Positions 27,260-36,115 of a stretch of DNA of 64,000 nt are shown one piece after another. The DNA comes from CALEMW01 sp035447065 (lineage in GTDB: Bacteria > Krumholzibacteriota > Krumholzibacteriia > LZORAL124-64-63), in the NCBI GenBank assembly GCA_035447065.1, contig DAOTGJ010000001.1, forward strand, positions 153,493 to 217,492. The letters are read 5' to 3'. Position numbers and translations under genes: made by a program. Positions within the stretch are counted from its first letter, which is position 1. The number at the start of each line of letters is the position of its first letter. The notes under the pieces were generated by a model. It saw nothing but the letters and a program-made list of their open reading frames with translations. It made no database searches and had not been told where the DNA came from.

Positions 27260-27821
27260 GCACGTCGGCCACGGCCTTGAACTCGGGCGTGCGCGCCACG
27301 CGCAGCAGCTCGAACATGATCATCTCCGTGGTCATGACCTGCACGCGCAGGTCCCGCAGGTAGGCCAGACCCAGGTTGCGGTTGCTGACCTGCCGCGACG
27401 ACACGGCGTCGGCCGCCACCACCACCTGGAACCCGTCGCTCATCAGGTCCCGCGCCGTCTGGTAGACGCACACGTGGGTCTCGATGCCGCAGAGGATCAC
27501 CTGGTCCCGGCCGGTGGCGTGCAGGCGCTCCAGGAAGCCCGGATCCCCGGCGCAGCTGAAGCTGATCTTCTCCACGGGCGCCCCTCCCGCCGTCAGCCCC
27601 GCCAGCTCCGGCACCGTGCGCCCCAGCTTCTCCGGATAGTGCTCCGTGACGATCACCGGCAGCTCCAGGCGCTCGCAGAAGCGCATGAGGCGGCTGCTGT
27701 TGGCGATGACGTGGCCCATGTCGTGGATGAGGGGGCGGAACGTCTCCTGGACGTCCACCACCACCAGGACGGTGCGTCCCAGCTTGAGTCGGCGGGGGAT
27801 CTTGGACATGACGGTCTCCAT
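27228..27821 (-). CDS. Isochorismatase-family cysteine hydrolase
   Basis: 197 aa. The Asp of VVVDVQ, the Lys in VEKISFSC and the Cys of CGIETHVCV make up the catalytic triad of the isochorismatase/nicotinamidase/YcaC group. The substrate is unknown and there is no siderophore context. The start may be this ATG or one four codons in at 27809, which has GGAG 6 nt upstream. It has its own promoter at 27849-27877 and converges with, and overlaps, the OmpA-like gene. Confidence 0.9.
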   Translation of the reverse strand: METVMSKIPRRLKLGRTVLVVVDVQETFRPLIHDMGHVIANSSRLMRFCERLELPVIVTEHYPEKLGRTVPELAGLTAGGAPVEKISFSCAGDPGFLERLHATGRDQVILCGIETHVCVYQTARDLMSDGFQVVVAADAVSSRQVSNRNLGLAYLRDLRVQVMTTEMIMFELLRVARTPEFKAVADVLKENPLPGRE

Positions 27822-27848
27822 GATGTCGAACCTCGGTGTGTTGGTCCA

Positions 27849-27877
27849 AGTGTAGCCGCCCCGCGGGGCCGGGGCAA
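27849..27877 (-). promoter_or_regulatory. Sigma70-type promoter of the isochorismatase-family gene
   Basis: On the minus strand: TTGCCC (27872-27877), a 17-nt spacer, then TACACT (27849-27854), about 28 bp ahead of the start. Confidence 0.5.
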
Positions 27878-27888
27878 GGCGGCCCGGC

Positions 27889-29103
27889 TCAGCGGTCGCG
27901 CGCGGGCGGTTCGTAGTCGTTGCGGCCGGGATCCAGGACCTCCGCGTACGGGCCGTCCCAGCCGCGGGCGAAGAACGCCGCGAGCTGCTCGGCCACGCCC
28001 TCGCCCTCCACGATCACGCCCACGTTGCGCGAGGCCGAGAAGTAGTCGGGACCCCAGTTGCTGGTGCCCACCCAGCCGCGCACGCCGTCGACCACCAGAT
28101 ACTTGGGGTGCTCCACCCGCGCGAAGGGCACGAACCCTCCCGACCACTCCGGGATGTTGGTGAAGCGCACCTCCAGGCCGGGCACGCAGGCCAGGCTCTT
28201 GAGCCAAGGCAACTGCGACCGGCTCTTGGCCCAGTTGCTCACGATCAGGCGGACCTTCACGCCGCGGGCCGCGGCCTGGCGCAGCTCCGTATCCAGGCCG
28301 AGCCACTCGTCGCCGTCGCGGTCCGTGGGGTGGTAGGAGAGCATCTGCAGGTCCAGGGTCTTCTCGGCGTCGCGCACCAGGCGCGTGAGCTGGGGAAGAT
28401 CCCAGGGCACGCCGGCGGGCAGGGCCTTGATGGGGCTGGCGCCCAGGGCCACGCGCACGGGACCCAGCTCGTCGGTGGTCAGCTCGTAGGGCCCGGCGTC
28501 GGCGGCGGTCTTGGGGCGCTCCTCGTCTCCGGCCAGGGCCCAGTCCAGCAGGAACACGTCGCGCAGGGCGCGGGCCAGCTCGGTGTGGCGCAGCCGCACC
28601 CCCAGCTCGCGGATGTGGGTCAGGGCGCGCCAGTCCCAGTTCTGGCTGCCCAGGTAGGCGTCACGGCCGTCCACCACCATGTACTTGGCGTGCTGCACGC
28701 CGCCCCACAGGGCGCGGGCGTCCAGCAGGCGCGACTCGCAGCCGTAGAGCTCGGCGAAGCGGTCCGGGATGTCCGGGTAGGTCTTGTGGAAGCCGGCGTC
28801 GGAGAGCAGCCGCACGGACACGCCGCGGTCCGCGGCCCGGGTCAGGGCGGCGAGCACGCGGTCCAGACGGTCGTCCGGGTCGTCGGGATCGTCGCTGAAG
28901 TAGAAGGAGGCCACCAGGATCTCCTTCCGCGCGCCGTCGATCATGTCCAGCCACTGCTCGTGGGCCTGGGGGATGGCGGGGTCGTCCAGGCCCTCGGTCT
29001 CCACGGGCGTGGTCTCGACCAGGAGGAACTCGGGCGGCTCGGCGGCGACGGCGCTTCCGGCGGCCAGGAGCAACAGGAAGACGATGACGATCCGGGTGGG
29101 CAT
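27889..29103 (-). CDS. Secreted phospholipase D-like protein
   Basis: About 404 aa. A signal peptide (MPTRIVIVFLLLLAAGSAVAA) is followed by two PLD repeats: HAKYMVVDGRDAYLGSQNWD and HPKYLVVDGVRGWVGTSNW, both HxKx4D-type with the downstream GS/GTSNW element. Members include phospholipases, cardiolipin synthases and nucleases; the exported location favours lipid or nucleic acid hydrolysis outside the cytoplasm. The ATG at 29103 has AGGA 8 nt upstream, whereas the ATG at 29112 sits directly on it. It is divergent from a lipoprotein gene. Confidence 0.88.
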   Translation of the reverse strand: MPTRIVIVFLLLLAAGSAVAAEPPEFLLVETTPVETEGLDDPAIPQAHEQWLDMIDGARKEILVASFYFSDDPDDPDDRLDRVLAALTRAADRGVSVRLLSDAGFHKTYPDIPDRFAELYGCESRLLDARALWGGVQHAKYMVVDGRDAYLGSQNWDWRALTHIRELGVRLRHTELARALRDVFLLDWALAGDEERPKTAADAGPYELTTDELGPVRVALGASPIKALPAGVPWDLPQLTRLVRDAEKTLDLQMLSYHPTDRDGDEWLGLDTELRQAAARGVKVRLIVSNWAKSRSQLPWLKSLACVPGLEVRFTNIPEWSGGFVPFARVEHPKYLVVDGVRGWVGTSNWGPDYFSASRNVGVIVEGEGVAEQLAAFFARGWDGPYAEVLDPGRNDYEPPARDR

Positions 29104-29182
29104 GCGGCGCATCCTTTCTCATGGTAGGGTGACGGGGACCTTACGCCCCACGGCCCCGCACGACAACCCCGGGGAGGACCGC

Positions 29183-29952
29183 ATGTTCCGCGCCGCCGCG
29201 ATGCTGCTCCTGTTCGCCCTGGCCGCCGGCTGCGACGACGCCGGCCCGCTGCCCGTCTACGCCACCCGCGTGCTGGCCGTGGACGCCTGGGAGAGGACTC
29301 CGGTCACGGACGTGGACGTGTTCCTGGTGGACATGGACAGCGGCCGCATCGCGGCCCCGCCCACGCCGGTGGACCCTGCCGGCCGCGCGGAGGTCACCGG
29401 CCTGCCCGACGGCCGCTACGCCTGGTTCGTGCGCCAGGGCGCCGGCTGGACCCTGGCCGGCCTGCCGCCGCAGGCCAAGCTCCTGCCCCCCGGGACGCCG
29501 GACACGCCGGGGCTCTCCACGCTGGAGCTGCGACGCACGCGCGTGGGCGGGGCCGTGCGCATCTCCGGCCGCGTGCTGGACGGAGAGACCGGGCTGCCGC
29601 TGGGTGGCGTGGTCATCGGCCTGCCGGGCTGGCCCGTGCGCTGGGACGGTCTGCTGCCCCTGCCGGGCGACGTGACCGCCGCCGACGGCACCTTCCTGGT
29701 CCACGACGTGCCCTTCCTGGAGGATCCGGACGGCGACGATCCGCCCACCCAGCTCCAGCCCCTGATCTTCCAGGCCCAGGGCCGGGCGCCGCAGGCCCTG
29801 CGTTTCGAGGCGCCGGGCTTTCACTTCCAGGAGATCACGGGCGTGGAGGTGGTCCTGGTCAAGACCTCGCCCGCGGGCGCCGGGCATCTGGAGGGGCGCG
29901 TGACCCACGCCGGCGAGCCGGTGGCCGGCGTGGCGGTGGCCGCCGCCTGGAC
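29183..29952 (+). CDS. Lipoprotein with carboxypeptidase-regulatory-like domains (3' end lost in gap)
   Basis: 256 codons are visible. The lipobox is LAAGC, with Cys about 17. The repeats resemble CarboxypepD_reg/CnaB-like folds: VGGAVRISGRVLDGETGLPLGGVVIGLPG with TAADGTFLVHDVPF, and again GHLEGRVTHAGEPVAGVAVAA at the break. It is likely a surface adhesin or structural lipoprotein. GGGGAGGA precedes the ATG. Sequence stops at the N run. Confidence 0.75.
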
Positions 29953-30052
29953 NNNNNNNNNNNNNNNNNNNNNNNNNNNNNNNNNNNNNNNNNNNNNNNN
30001 NNNNNNNNNNNNNNNNNNNNNNNNNNNNNNNNNNNNNNNNNNNNNNNNNNNN
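29953..30052. other. Assembly gap (100 N) joining two convergent partial genes
   Basis: The left contig ends in a plus-strand lipoprotein gene and the right contig begins inside a minus-strand gene. No overlap is seen between the ends, so both 3' ends are missing. Confidence 0.9.
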
Positions 30053-30150
30053 GCGTGGAGCAGGGCGAAGCGGTACTGGTCGGGGGAGAAGCTGTCCCAG
30101 CGGCTGCGGTTCTGGAAGAGATGGCCGTGGTAGCCGGACAATCCGGACAT
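30053..30150 (-). CDS. Unidentified protein, N-terminal 32 residues only
   Basis: The fragment begins MSGLSGYHGHLFQNRSRWDS with AGGAG 8 nt upstream, and is lost in the gap after ALLHA. The pattern of histidine, QNR and DQYRFALL vaguely resembles the first motif of Y1/REP-associated transposases, but this is too weak to call. It has the best sigma70 promoter in the window and a relatively AT-rich leader. Confidence 0.5.
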
Positions 30151-30227
30151 GATGCGCACTCCTGACTTCTTTAGCGCCTTGTTTAACGTGGCGGCAAGCG
30201 AGTCGCTCAAATCACCACGGTCGTTTC

Positions 30228-30255
30228 ATGATAGTCTGAGCCCCGCGGCTGTCAA
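30228..30255 (-). promoter_or_regulatory. Strong sigma70 promoter (TTGACA-16-TATCAT)
   Basis: On the minus strand a perfect -35 (30250-30255) and a 5/6 -10 (30228-30233) lie 78 bp from the start of the truncated gene. The -35 overlaps a CGCGGCT/AGCCGCG hairpin. Confidence 0.65.
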
Positions 30256-30380
30256 GCCGCGCGGCGGTTCGCGCCGATTTCATTTGCGTCTGGGGACGAT
30301 GACGCTACTTTGCCGCCAAGCGCAGAGCGAGTCGCATCGTCGTCTGCAGGTGATCCCCCCGGGGAGGAAGGGAGACCCCC

Positions 30381-30689
30381 ATGAGCGTCACGCTGAAGTA
30401 TCTGAAGAGCCGCCCGGTGGCCAAGGCCACGTTCCGCCTGCCCGCCGAGGCCGCGCCCAAGGCCAAGAAGGTCCACCTGGTGGGCGACTTCAACGACTGG
30501 AACGAGAAGGCCACCCCCATGGAGCGCCTGAAGGACGGAACCTTCAAGGTGGTCCTGGACCTGGATGCCGGCCAGGCCTACAGCTTCCGCTATCTGATCG
30601 ACGGCAAGCGCTGGGAGAACGACTGGGACGCCACCCGCTACGAGCCCCATCCCTTCGGCGACGGGGACAACTCGGTGGTGCAGCTTTGA
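30381..30689 (+). CDS. Stand-alone glycogen-binding (CBM48/isoamylase N-terminal) domain protein
   Basis: 102 aa, a single beta-sandwich domain. KKVHLVGDFNDWNEKATPM and FRYLIDGKRWENDW carry the conserved W and GDFNxW pattern of CBM48/AMPK-beta domains that bind alpha-glucans. No catalytic domain is attached and no glycogen enzyme is nearby, so the partner is unknown. GGGGAGGAAGGGAG precedes the ATG. A perfect hairpin follows the stop. Confidence 0.85.
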   Translation: MSVTLKYLKSRPVAKATFRLPAEAAPKAKKVHLVGDFNDWNEKATPMERLKDGTFKVVLDLDAGQAYSFRYLIDGKRWENDWDATRYEPHPFGDGDNSVVQL

Positions 30690-30723
30690 GTCCCGCGCTG
30701 CCCGGCGATCCCGATGATGTGGA

Positions 30724-30748
30724 AGGCCTCCGTCGCTGACGGAGGCCT
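30724..30748 (+). terminator. Perfect 11-bp hairpin after the CBM48 gene
   Basis: Arms 30724-30734 and 30738-30748 with a 3-nt loop, 35 bp after the stop. There is no T-run. Confidence 0.6.
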
Positions 30749-30872
30749 CGCCTCATCCGGGGGTTGACCCCGCCGGGCCCGGACGTTACCGTGCCCGTGG
30801 ATTCGGCCCGTGACCGCACGCCGCCGTCCGTCCTTTAATCGGCGCCCGTGAGCGCCGGAAGGAGATCGTCCC

Positions 30873-31427
30873 ATGCCGCAGGCCGCCCTCGCCGCCACGC
30901 CCCGCTCCACCCTGTTCCGCACCGTCCGTCCCGAGCCCGACAGCGCCCGCCGCCGCCGCGTGGCCCATCTGGTGCAGGCCCGCGTCCGTGATTGCCTGGA
31001 CGCCGCCGGCTGCACGGTGACCCGCGCCGACGACCACCAGGTGGACGCCGCCCTGCCCGCCGCCGCCGAGGGTGCGGCCCTGCTGGAGCGCCTGCTGGTG
31101 GACGTGACCGGCCGCCTGCACGCGGACCTCATCGGCGGCGAGAACGCCACGCGCCTCAGCCGCGCCCGCGGCCGGCCCCTGCCGCGCCTGCGCTGGGAGG
31201 AGGCCGTGTCGTTGCTGGACGCCGACGCCGCCTGCGAGCTCGACGCGCGCCAGTCCGACGCCCTGATCCGCCACGGCGGCGGCCTGCCCCTGCACCTGAC
31301 GGATCTGCCCGGCCCGGCCCGGGGTGCCGTGCTGCTGCCCTTCGGCGGCCGCGCCGGCGAGGTGCGCGCCGACGCGTTGCACCTGGACCTGGACGCCCTG
31401 GAGCGCTACGTGCTGGGCGCGGCCTGA
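30873..31427 (+). CDS. Degenerate class II aminoacyl-tRNA-synthetase-like protein
   Basis: 184 aa preceded by AAGGAG. Family assignment is tentative. RPLPRLRWEEAVSLLD resembles the PRLTYDEA-type strand-helix of Asp/Asn/Lys synthetases, and DALIRHGGGLPLHLTDLP resembles the following xxxFxxPVFVTxxP segment. The arginine of motif 2 and the ATP-binding motif 3 are not evident and there is no anticodon domain, so tRNA charging is unlikely. It stands alone between two terminators. Confidence 0.5.
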   Translation: MPQAALAATPRSTLFRTVRPEPDSARRRRVAHLVQARVRDCLDAAGCTVTRADDHQVDAALPAAAEGAALLERLLVDVTGRLHADLIGGENATRLSRARGRPLPRLRWEEAVSLLDADAACELDARQSDALIRHGGGLPLHLTDLPGPARGAVLLPFGGRAGEVRADALHLDLDALERYVLGAA

Positions 31428-31441
31428 CGCCCCGCAGGGTT

Positions 31442-31495
31442 CCGGAACGAGAAGCGCCCCCTCCACCGCGCGTGGAGGGGGCGCCGTCGTTCCGG
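31442..31495. terminator. Long bidirectional terminator hairpin
   Basis: The inner 13-bp perfect stem is 31454-31466 with 31472-31484 and a 5-nt loop. It is extended by CCGGAACGA and TCGTTCCGG outside. It lies between convergent genes. Confidence 0.8.
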
Positions 31496-31511
31496 GAGCG
31501 GTGCCGAGGGC

Positions 31512-32012
31512 CTAGCCCAGCGCCTTCAGGGCGGCGGCGTAGTCCGGCTCCTCCACCGTCTCGGCGTTGAGCTCGCTGTGGAGCACCTTGCCGTTCTCAT
31601 CGACCACCACCACCGAGCGGGCGGTCAGGCCGGCCAGGGGGCCGTCCTCGATGCGCACGCCGTACGTGCGGCCGAACTCGCCGCTGCGGAAGTCCGACGC
31701 GGACACCACGCCGTCGATCCCCTCGGCGGTGCAGAAGCGGCCGTGGGCGAAGGGCAGGTCCATGCTGGCGCACACCACGGCGGTGTTGTCCAGCTTGGCG
31801 GCCTCCTCGTTGAAGCGGCGCACGCTGGCGGCGCACACGGCGGTGTCCAGGCTGGGGAAGATGTTCAGGACCACGCGCTTGCCCGCGAAGTCCGAGAGCT
31901 TCACCTCGCTCAGGTCCTTGCCCGTCAGGGTGAAGGCGGGGGCCTGGCTGCCGACGGCGGGCAGGGTGCCGTTGGTGTGGAAGGTGTTGCCCTTCAGCTT
32001 GAACTCGGCCAT
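31512..32012 (-). CDS. tpx: Thiol peroxidase (atypical 2-Cys peroxiredoxin)
   Basis: 166 aa, the family length. The peroxidatic Cys60 is in SLDTAVCAASVRRFNEE and the resolving Cys94 in GRFCTAEG, at the standard Tpx spacing. It reduces H2O2 and alkyl hydroperoxides using thioredoxin as donor; trxA lies elsewhere in the window. The start follows GGAG. It is monocistronic and ends at a bidirectional terminator. Confidence 0.96.
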   Translation of the reverse strand: MAEFKLKGNTFHTNGTLPAVGSQAPAFTLTGKDLSEVKLSDFAGKRVVLNIFPSLDTAVCAASVRRFNEEAAKLDNTAVVCASMDLPFAHGRFCTAEGIDGVVSASDFRSGEFGRTYGVRIEDGPLAGLTARSVVVVDENGKVLHSELNAETVEEPDYAAALKALG

Positions 32013-32109
32013 GGAATCGCTCCTCCGGTTTGCGGTCCGCTGGGCGCGGCGCGCCGGCGGCGCGCCTTCTGGCCGACATCCTAACCCCGCCGCCGCGGAT
32101 CGCCATGGG

Positions 32110-32148
32110 AAAAGCGCGCGGCCCGCGCCGGCGAGGGCGCGGGCCGCG
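32110..32148 (-). terminator. Terminator of the hemerythrin gene
   Basis: A 13-bp perfect stem (32117-32129 with 32136-32148), followed on the minus strand by CGCTTTT. It starts 34 bp after the hemerythrin stop. Confidence 0.75.
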
Positions 32149-32181
32149 TGACGGCGCCGTGCGCCGCCCGTGGGCTGATCG

Positions 32182-32583
32182 CTACGCCGGCTGCTTGGCG
32201 TGCGCCCCGTACTTCTTGTCGGTCTTCTGGATGTGGTTGCGCACCCAGTCGCGCAGGAAGCCCATGAGCTTCATGCTGATGGTGGCGTTGCCCGCGTCGT
32301 ACTCCTTCTTGAACTCGGTCACGGTCTGCAGCAGCTTGGCGTGCTCCGCCTTGTGGGCCGCCAGGTCCGGGTAGCCGATGGACTGCATGTAGCGCTCCTC
32401 GGACGCGAAGTGCGACTGGGTGTAGCTGGCCAGCGCGTTGAAGGTGCGGTCCATCTCGTCCTTGGCCTTGCCGGCCTTCATGGCGTCGTTCAGCTCGTTC
32501 ACCAGGGTGATCAGCTTCTGGTGCTCGCGGTCCATGGCGTCCACGTCGACGCTCAGGGTGGGGTTCCAGCTCATCAGGGCCAT
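32182..32583 (-). CDS. Bacteriohemerythrin
   Basis: 133 aa, a single four-helix domain. All seven di-iron ligands are identifiable at canonical spacing: H21, H58, E62, H77, H81, H117 and D122. It binds O2 in the cytoplasm for storage, delivery or sensing. The ATG at 32583 has GGAG 7 nt upstream. It follows a chemoreceptor gene on the same strand, so an oxygen-taxis link is possible. Confidence 0.95.
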   Translation of the reverse strand: MALMSWNPTLSVDVDAMDREHQKLITLVNELNDAMKAGKAKDEMDRTFNALASYTQSHFASEERYMQSIGYPDLAAHKAEHAKLLQTVTEFKKEYDAGNATISMKLMGFLRDWVRNHIQKTDKKYGAHAKQPA

Positions 32584-32664
32584 GCGTTCGCTCCGTCCGG
32601 GATCGTACGGGTCGCGTGCGGTTCTTCCCCTCGATCCCTGGGGGGAAGGCACGGGTGCCGCGGT

Positions 32665-33639
32665 TCAGGCGCTGCGCGCGCCGCCGCGGTTCAGGGAGGC
32701 TGCCATGTCCTGCACCAGGGTCACCAGGTGCGTGGAGAGGGCGGAGAGCTCCTGGCAGGAGGCCGCCGTCTCCTCGCTGCTGGCGGCGTTCTCCTGGACC
32801 ACGCGGTCCAGGTCGCCCACGCCCTGATTGATCTGTCCCAGGCCGGCCGACTGCTCCTCCGTGGCCGTGGCCACCAGCCGCGACAGGTCGCCCAGCTGGT
32901 CGATGCCCGCCACGATCTCCTCCAGGCTGGCCACGAAGGCCTCGGCGCGGGTCACGCCGGCGTCGGCGTGCTCCACCGAGCGCGACACCAGCTCCGACGA
33001 CGAGCGCGCCGCCTCGGCGCTGCGGGCGGCCAGGTCGCGCACCTCGGCCGCCACCACGGAGAAGCCCTTGCCGTGGTCGCCGGCGCGCACCGCCTCCACG
33101 GCGGCGTTCAGGGCCAGCAGGTTGGTCTGGAAGGCGATCTCGTCGATGGTGGTGATGATGCGCGAGGTCTCGTCGGCCGCCTGCTTGATGCGGCCCATGG
33201 CGTCCACCATCTCGTAGAGCACGTTGCGGCCGTCCTCGGCCACCTCACCCGTGTCGGAGGCGGTGCCGTCGGCGGCGGCGGCGGTCTCGGCGTTGGCCTT
33301 CACCCGCGACGCCAGCTCCGTGATGGTGGCGGAGATCTCCTCCAGGCTGGCGGCCTGGTTGCCGGCGCCCTCGGCCACGCGGGAGTTGGTCTGGGCGATG
33401 AGCTGGCTGGCGGCCTGCACCTGCCGCGCCATGCGCAGCAGCTCGTCCACGGAGCGCTGCAGCGGCTTCAGGACGCTGCGGTCCAGCACCAGCACGGCCA
33501 GGCCCGCGGCCAGCGCGGCGCCGGCCAGGCCCAGCAGGATCTGCAGGGAGCGGGGAAGGGAGTCCATCGCGCCGAGCGTGAGAACGGGAAGAGCTCCCGC
33601 CACGGCCACCAGGCCGGCGAGACGCAGCCGCAGTCCCAT
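32665..33639 (-). CDS. Methyl-accepting chemotaxis protein, minimal membrane form
   Basis: 324 aa. Two adjacent hydrophobic segments (about residues 8-22 and 32-50) are separated by only a few residues, leaving no periplasmic sensor. A direct cytoplasmic signalling domain follows, with the hairpin tip EIAFQTNLLALNAAVEAVRAGDHGKGF. The usual EAARAGE is EAVRAGD here. With no large sensor domain it may sense through the membrane or through a partner such as the adjacent hemerythrin (inference). Confidence 0.9.
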   Translation of the reverse strand: MGLRLRLAGLVAVAGALPVLTLGAMDSLPRSLQILLGLAGAALAAGLAVLVLDRSVLKPLQRSVDELLRMARQVQAASQLIAQTNSRVAEGAGNQAASLEEISATITELASRVKANAETAAAADGTASDTGEVAEDGRNVLYEMVDAMGRIKQAADETSRIITTIDEIAFQTNLLALNAAVEAVRAGDHGKGFSVVAAEVRDLAARSAEAARSSSELVSRSVEHADAGVTRAEAFVASLEEIVAGIDQLGDLSRLVATATEEQSAGLGQINQGVGDLDRVVQENAASSEETAASCQELSALSTHLVTLVQDMAASLNRGGARSA

Positions 33640-33712
33640 GGGACGTGCCTTTCGGTTCTCGGGCGATGAGAGATGTGTGGAAGGCATCGGCAGACGGGGC
33701 GGGGACCTTGAG

Positions 33713-33749
33713 GAGAAAGGCCCCCGCGTCGCTGGGCGATGCGGGGGCC
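33713..33749 (-). terminator. Terminator of the transketolase gene
   Basis: A 9-bp stem (33719-33727 with 33741-33749) with a secondary TCGC/GCGA stem in its loop, followed on the minus strand by TTTCTCC. Confidence 0.75.
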
Positions 33750-33772
33750 TCGGGATCGGGCGGGCGCCGAAG

Positions 33773-36115
33773 CTACACCTTCGCCGCCGCCTCCATCATC
33801 TCCTTCAACCGCGCCATGCGCTCGCCGTGGTCCCGGGCGAAGCGGATCACGCCGGCGGCCAGGCTCACGGGATCGATGTGCGCATCCTCGCAAACCTCGT
33901 CCACCGAACCGCCCACGCGCCACTCGTCGTCCCAGTCGCTGCTCATGGCGTACTCGTCGCAGAGCGGGTTGAAGTTCCAGTCGCTCATGAGGCGGCGGGC
34001 GCGGTTGGTGACCACGGTGCTGTTCATGCGGTCGGCCGGGGTGATCACCTGGTTGCGGTAGGACTCCGGCTGCAGGGCGAAGAGCTGCGGGCTGGGCACC
34101 GCCACCAGCTTCACGTTCACGCCGGCCGCGTCGATCTCCGGCAGCGCGCGCAGCAGGTTGTGGGTGCTCATGGTGCCCTGCACGAAGAGGCAGCCCTGGT
34201 GCGGGCCGGCCTTGTAGTCACGCAGCACGTAGGCGCCCTTGGCGGCCAGGACGTGCGAGGCCAGGCCCAGGGCCTTGCGGTCCAGCACCTCGATGCCCGG
34301 GCGCGTCAGGTGCAGCGCCACGATGGGGCGGTCGGTGGACAGGGCCGCGGCCAGCAGCACCGGCACCTCGTTGTACTCGTAGGGGTGCAGGTCGATCACG
34401 TGGCCGTCGGGGAAGAGCTGCGTGACGCCCGGGGAGAAGATGCCGAAGTGCGTGCGCGAGTCCTCGGCCGTCTCCGGGCCCGAGTGGCCGGCCACCCAGA
34501 TCACCTTGCCCACCTTCAGCTCGCAGTCCGCGGCGAGCTGGCTGTACAGCCGCATGGCGCCGTACTTGAGGTAGCTGAACGATCCGTAGGTGGAGCAGGC
34601 GCCCCAGAAGCCGTTGAACTCCTCCTCCGGCCGGTCGCTGAAGTTCACCGAGGCGGCGCCCACCATCAGGGCCGAGTTCTGGAACTCGGTGATCTCCTGG
34701 GGCAACAGCACGCCCTCGGGCTTGGTGTCGCGCTCGAACCAGCCGAAGTTCTGCAGGTCGTCGTAGTCCTGGCAGAAGCCCTCGATGTTGGTGGAGCCGG
34801 CCAGGTCCGCGCTGCAGGCCAGGAACTGCGGCCGGCCGTAGTGCTCGCGCGAATAGGAGTTGATCCAGCTGCCCCAGCGGGCCAGGGCGGCGCGGTTGGG
34901 CTTCTTCTCGCCGGGCTTGGCCCACATGTTGTCGGGGTAGCTCTCGAAGTCCAGCAGCTTGGCGTCGTGCAGCGGGTTCTTGCCCACGGGCAGGCGGAAG
35001 CCCTCGATCTCCGCGGGCACGCTGTCGCCCAGCTCCACCAGGCGGTCGGCCAGGTAGCTGCACAGGTCCTCGTCGTGGCGCAGCACGTCCAGCGAGGCGT
35101 TGAGGTTGGCGGCGAACTGCTCGCGCAGGGCCTCGCCCTTGGGCGCGGGCTCGCCCTTGCCGATCCACTCCGTGCCGTAGAGATCGCTGAAGTCCTGGCG
35201 GCACTGCCAGAACAGGTCGCTGTTCAGGGCGTGGGGCGAGCCGTGGCTCTTGTTGTCGAACTTGTGGTAGCCGCGGCCCTTGCGGGTCCTGCCCCACATC
35301 ATGCCGGGGCGGCCGGCAGGGTGGTCGCCCCACAGCATGGCGTTCATGGCGGCGTTCACATCCTCCCAGGCGCTGCCGTCGGCGGCGTGATGGGTGTGCC
35401 AGCCGTAGGGGGCGAACCAGTCCTCGGGGCTGCCGTGCACCACGCTGCTGATGGTCTGGTCGTCGATGCCGTAATCGTTCCAGTCCACCAGCAGGAACAT
35501 ATTGTCCAGGCCCAGGCCGTAGCCCGTGTTCTTCATCTCGTGCCAGCAGCCGGCGGTGAGGCCGCCCTCGCCCTCGATGCCGAAGACCTTCACGCCTTCG
35601 GCCCCCGCCCGCTTCAGCGCGATCGCCTCGCCGCACATCACCGGGCCGCCGTGGCCGCTGGGCCCCGTGTTGAACTTCACGAAAAGGTTGTTGCCCGCCA
35701 TCTCCACGTGGCCGGGCAGGCCGCCGCGGTTGCGGAAGTCCAGCAGGTTCTCCCAGGTGAGCTGCCGCGCGGGCGCACCGGGCACCGCATAGCGCGGGTC
35801 GCCGGTCTTCTGGTGCATGGTGCGCAGCGCCTCGTTGAACACGCTCAGCGTGGCGTAGACCAGGGGCGCGGTGTGGCCGGCCACCAGGATGAAGCGGTCG
35901 CCGAAACGCTTGCCCGGGTTGCGGATGTCCCAGCGCATGCCGCCGCCCAGCAGCAGGCTCACGAACATGTGCACCTTGGAGCGGCTGCCGCCGGGGTGGC
36001 CGCTCTGGCGGTAGTTGAGCATCAGGTCGATCTGCTGATCGATGATGTCCTTGAGCTTCTCCCAGCGCTGGAACTGGGTGCGCTGCACGGCGAGCATCTC
36101 GGTGGGCTTGGACAC
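33773..36115 (-). CDS. Transketolase
   Basis: 780 aa from the GTG at 36113-36115 with GGGAGG upstream; longer than the usual 650-680 residues. TPP features are RQSGHPGGSRSKVH at the N-terminus and the GEGG...N motif (IEGEGGLTAGCWHE...LVDWNDYGID). The pyrimidine-binding domain contains ACSADLAGSTNIEGF and GPHQGCLFVQGTMSTH. It transfers two-carbon units in the pentose phosphate pathway in the cytoplasm. Several insertions account for the extra length. It is monocistronic with its own terminator. Confidence 0.9.
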   Translation of the reverse strand: MSKPTEMLAVQRTQFQRWEKLKDIIDQQIDLMLNYRQSGHPGGSRSKVHMFVSLLLGGGMRWDIRNPGKRFGDRFILVAGHTAPLVYATLSVFNEALRTMHQKTGDPRYAVPGAPARQLTWENLLDFRNRGGLPGHVEMAGNNLFVKFNTGPSGHGGPVMCGEAIALKRAGAEGVKVFGIEGEGGLTAGCWHEMKNTGYGLGLDNMFLLVDWNDYGIDDQTISSVVHGSPEDWFAPYGWHTHHAADGSAWEDVNAAMNAMLWGDHPAGRPGMMWGRTRKGRGYHKFDNKSHGSPHALNSDLFWQCRQDFSDLYGTEWIGKGEPAPKGEALREQFAANLNASLDVLRHDEDLCSYLADRLVELGDSVPAEIEGFRLPVGKNPLHDAKLLDFESYPDNMWAKPGEKKPNRAALARWGSWINSYSREHYGRPQFLACSADLAGSTNIEGFCQDYDDLQNFGWFERDTKPEGVLLPQEITEFQNSALMVGAASVNFSDRPEEEFNGFWGACSTYGSFSYLKYGAMRLYSQLAADCELKVGKVIWVAGHSGPETAEDSRTHFGIFSPGVTQLFPDGHVIDLHPYEYNEVPVLLAAALSTDRPIVALHLTRPGIEVLDRKALGLASHVLAAKGAYVLRDYKAGPHQGCLFVQGTMSTHNLLRALPEIDAAGVNVKLVAVPSPQLFALQPESYRNQVITPADRMNSTVVTNRARRLMSDWNFNPLCDEYAMSSDWDDEWRVGGSVDEVCEDAHIDPVSLAAGVIRFARDHGERMARLKEMMEAAAKV

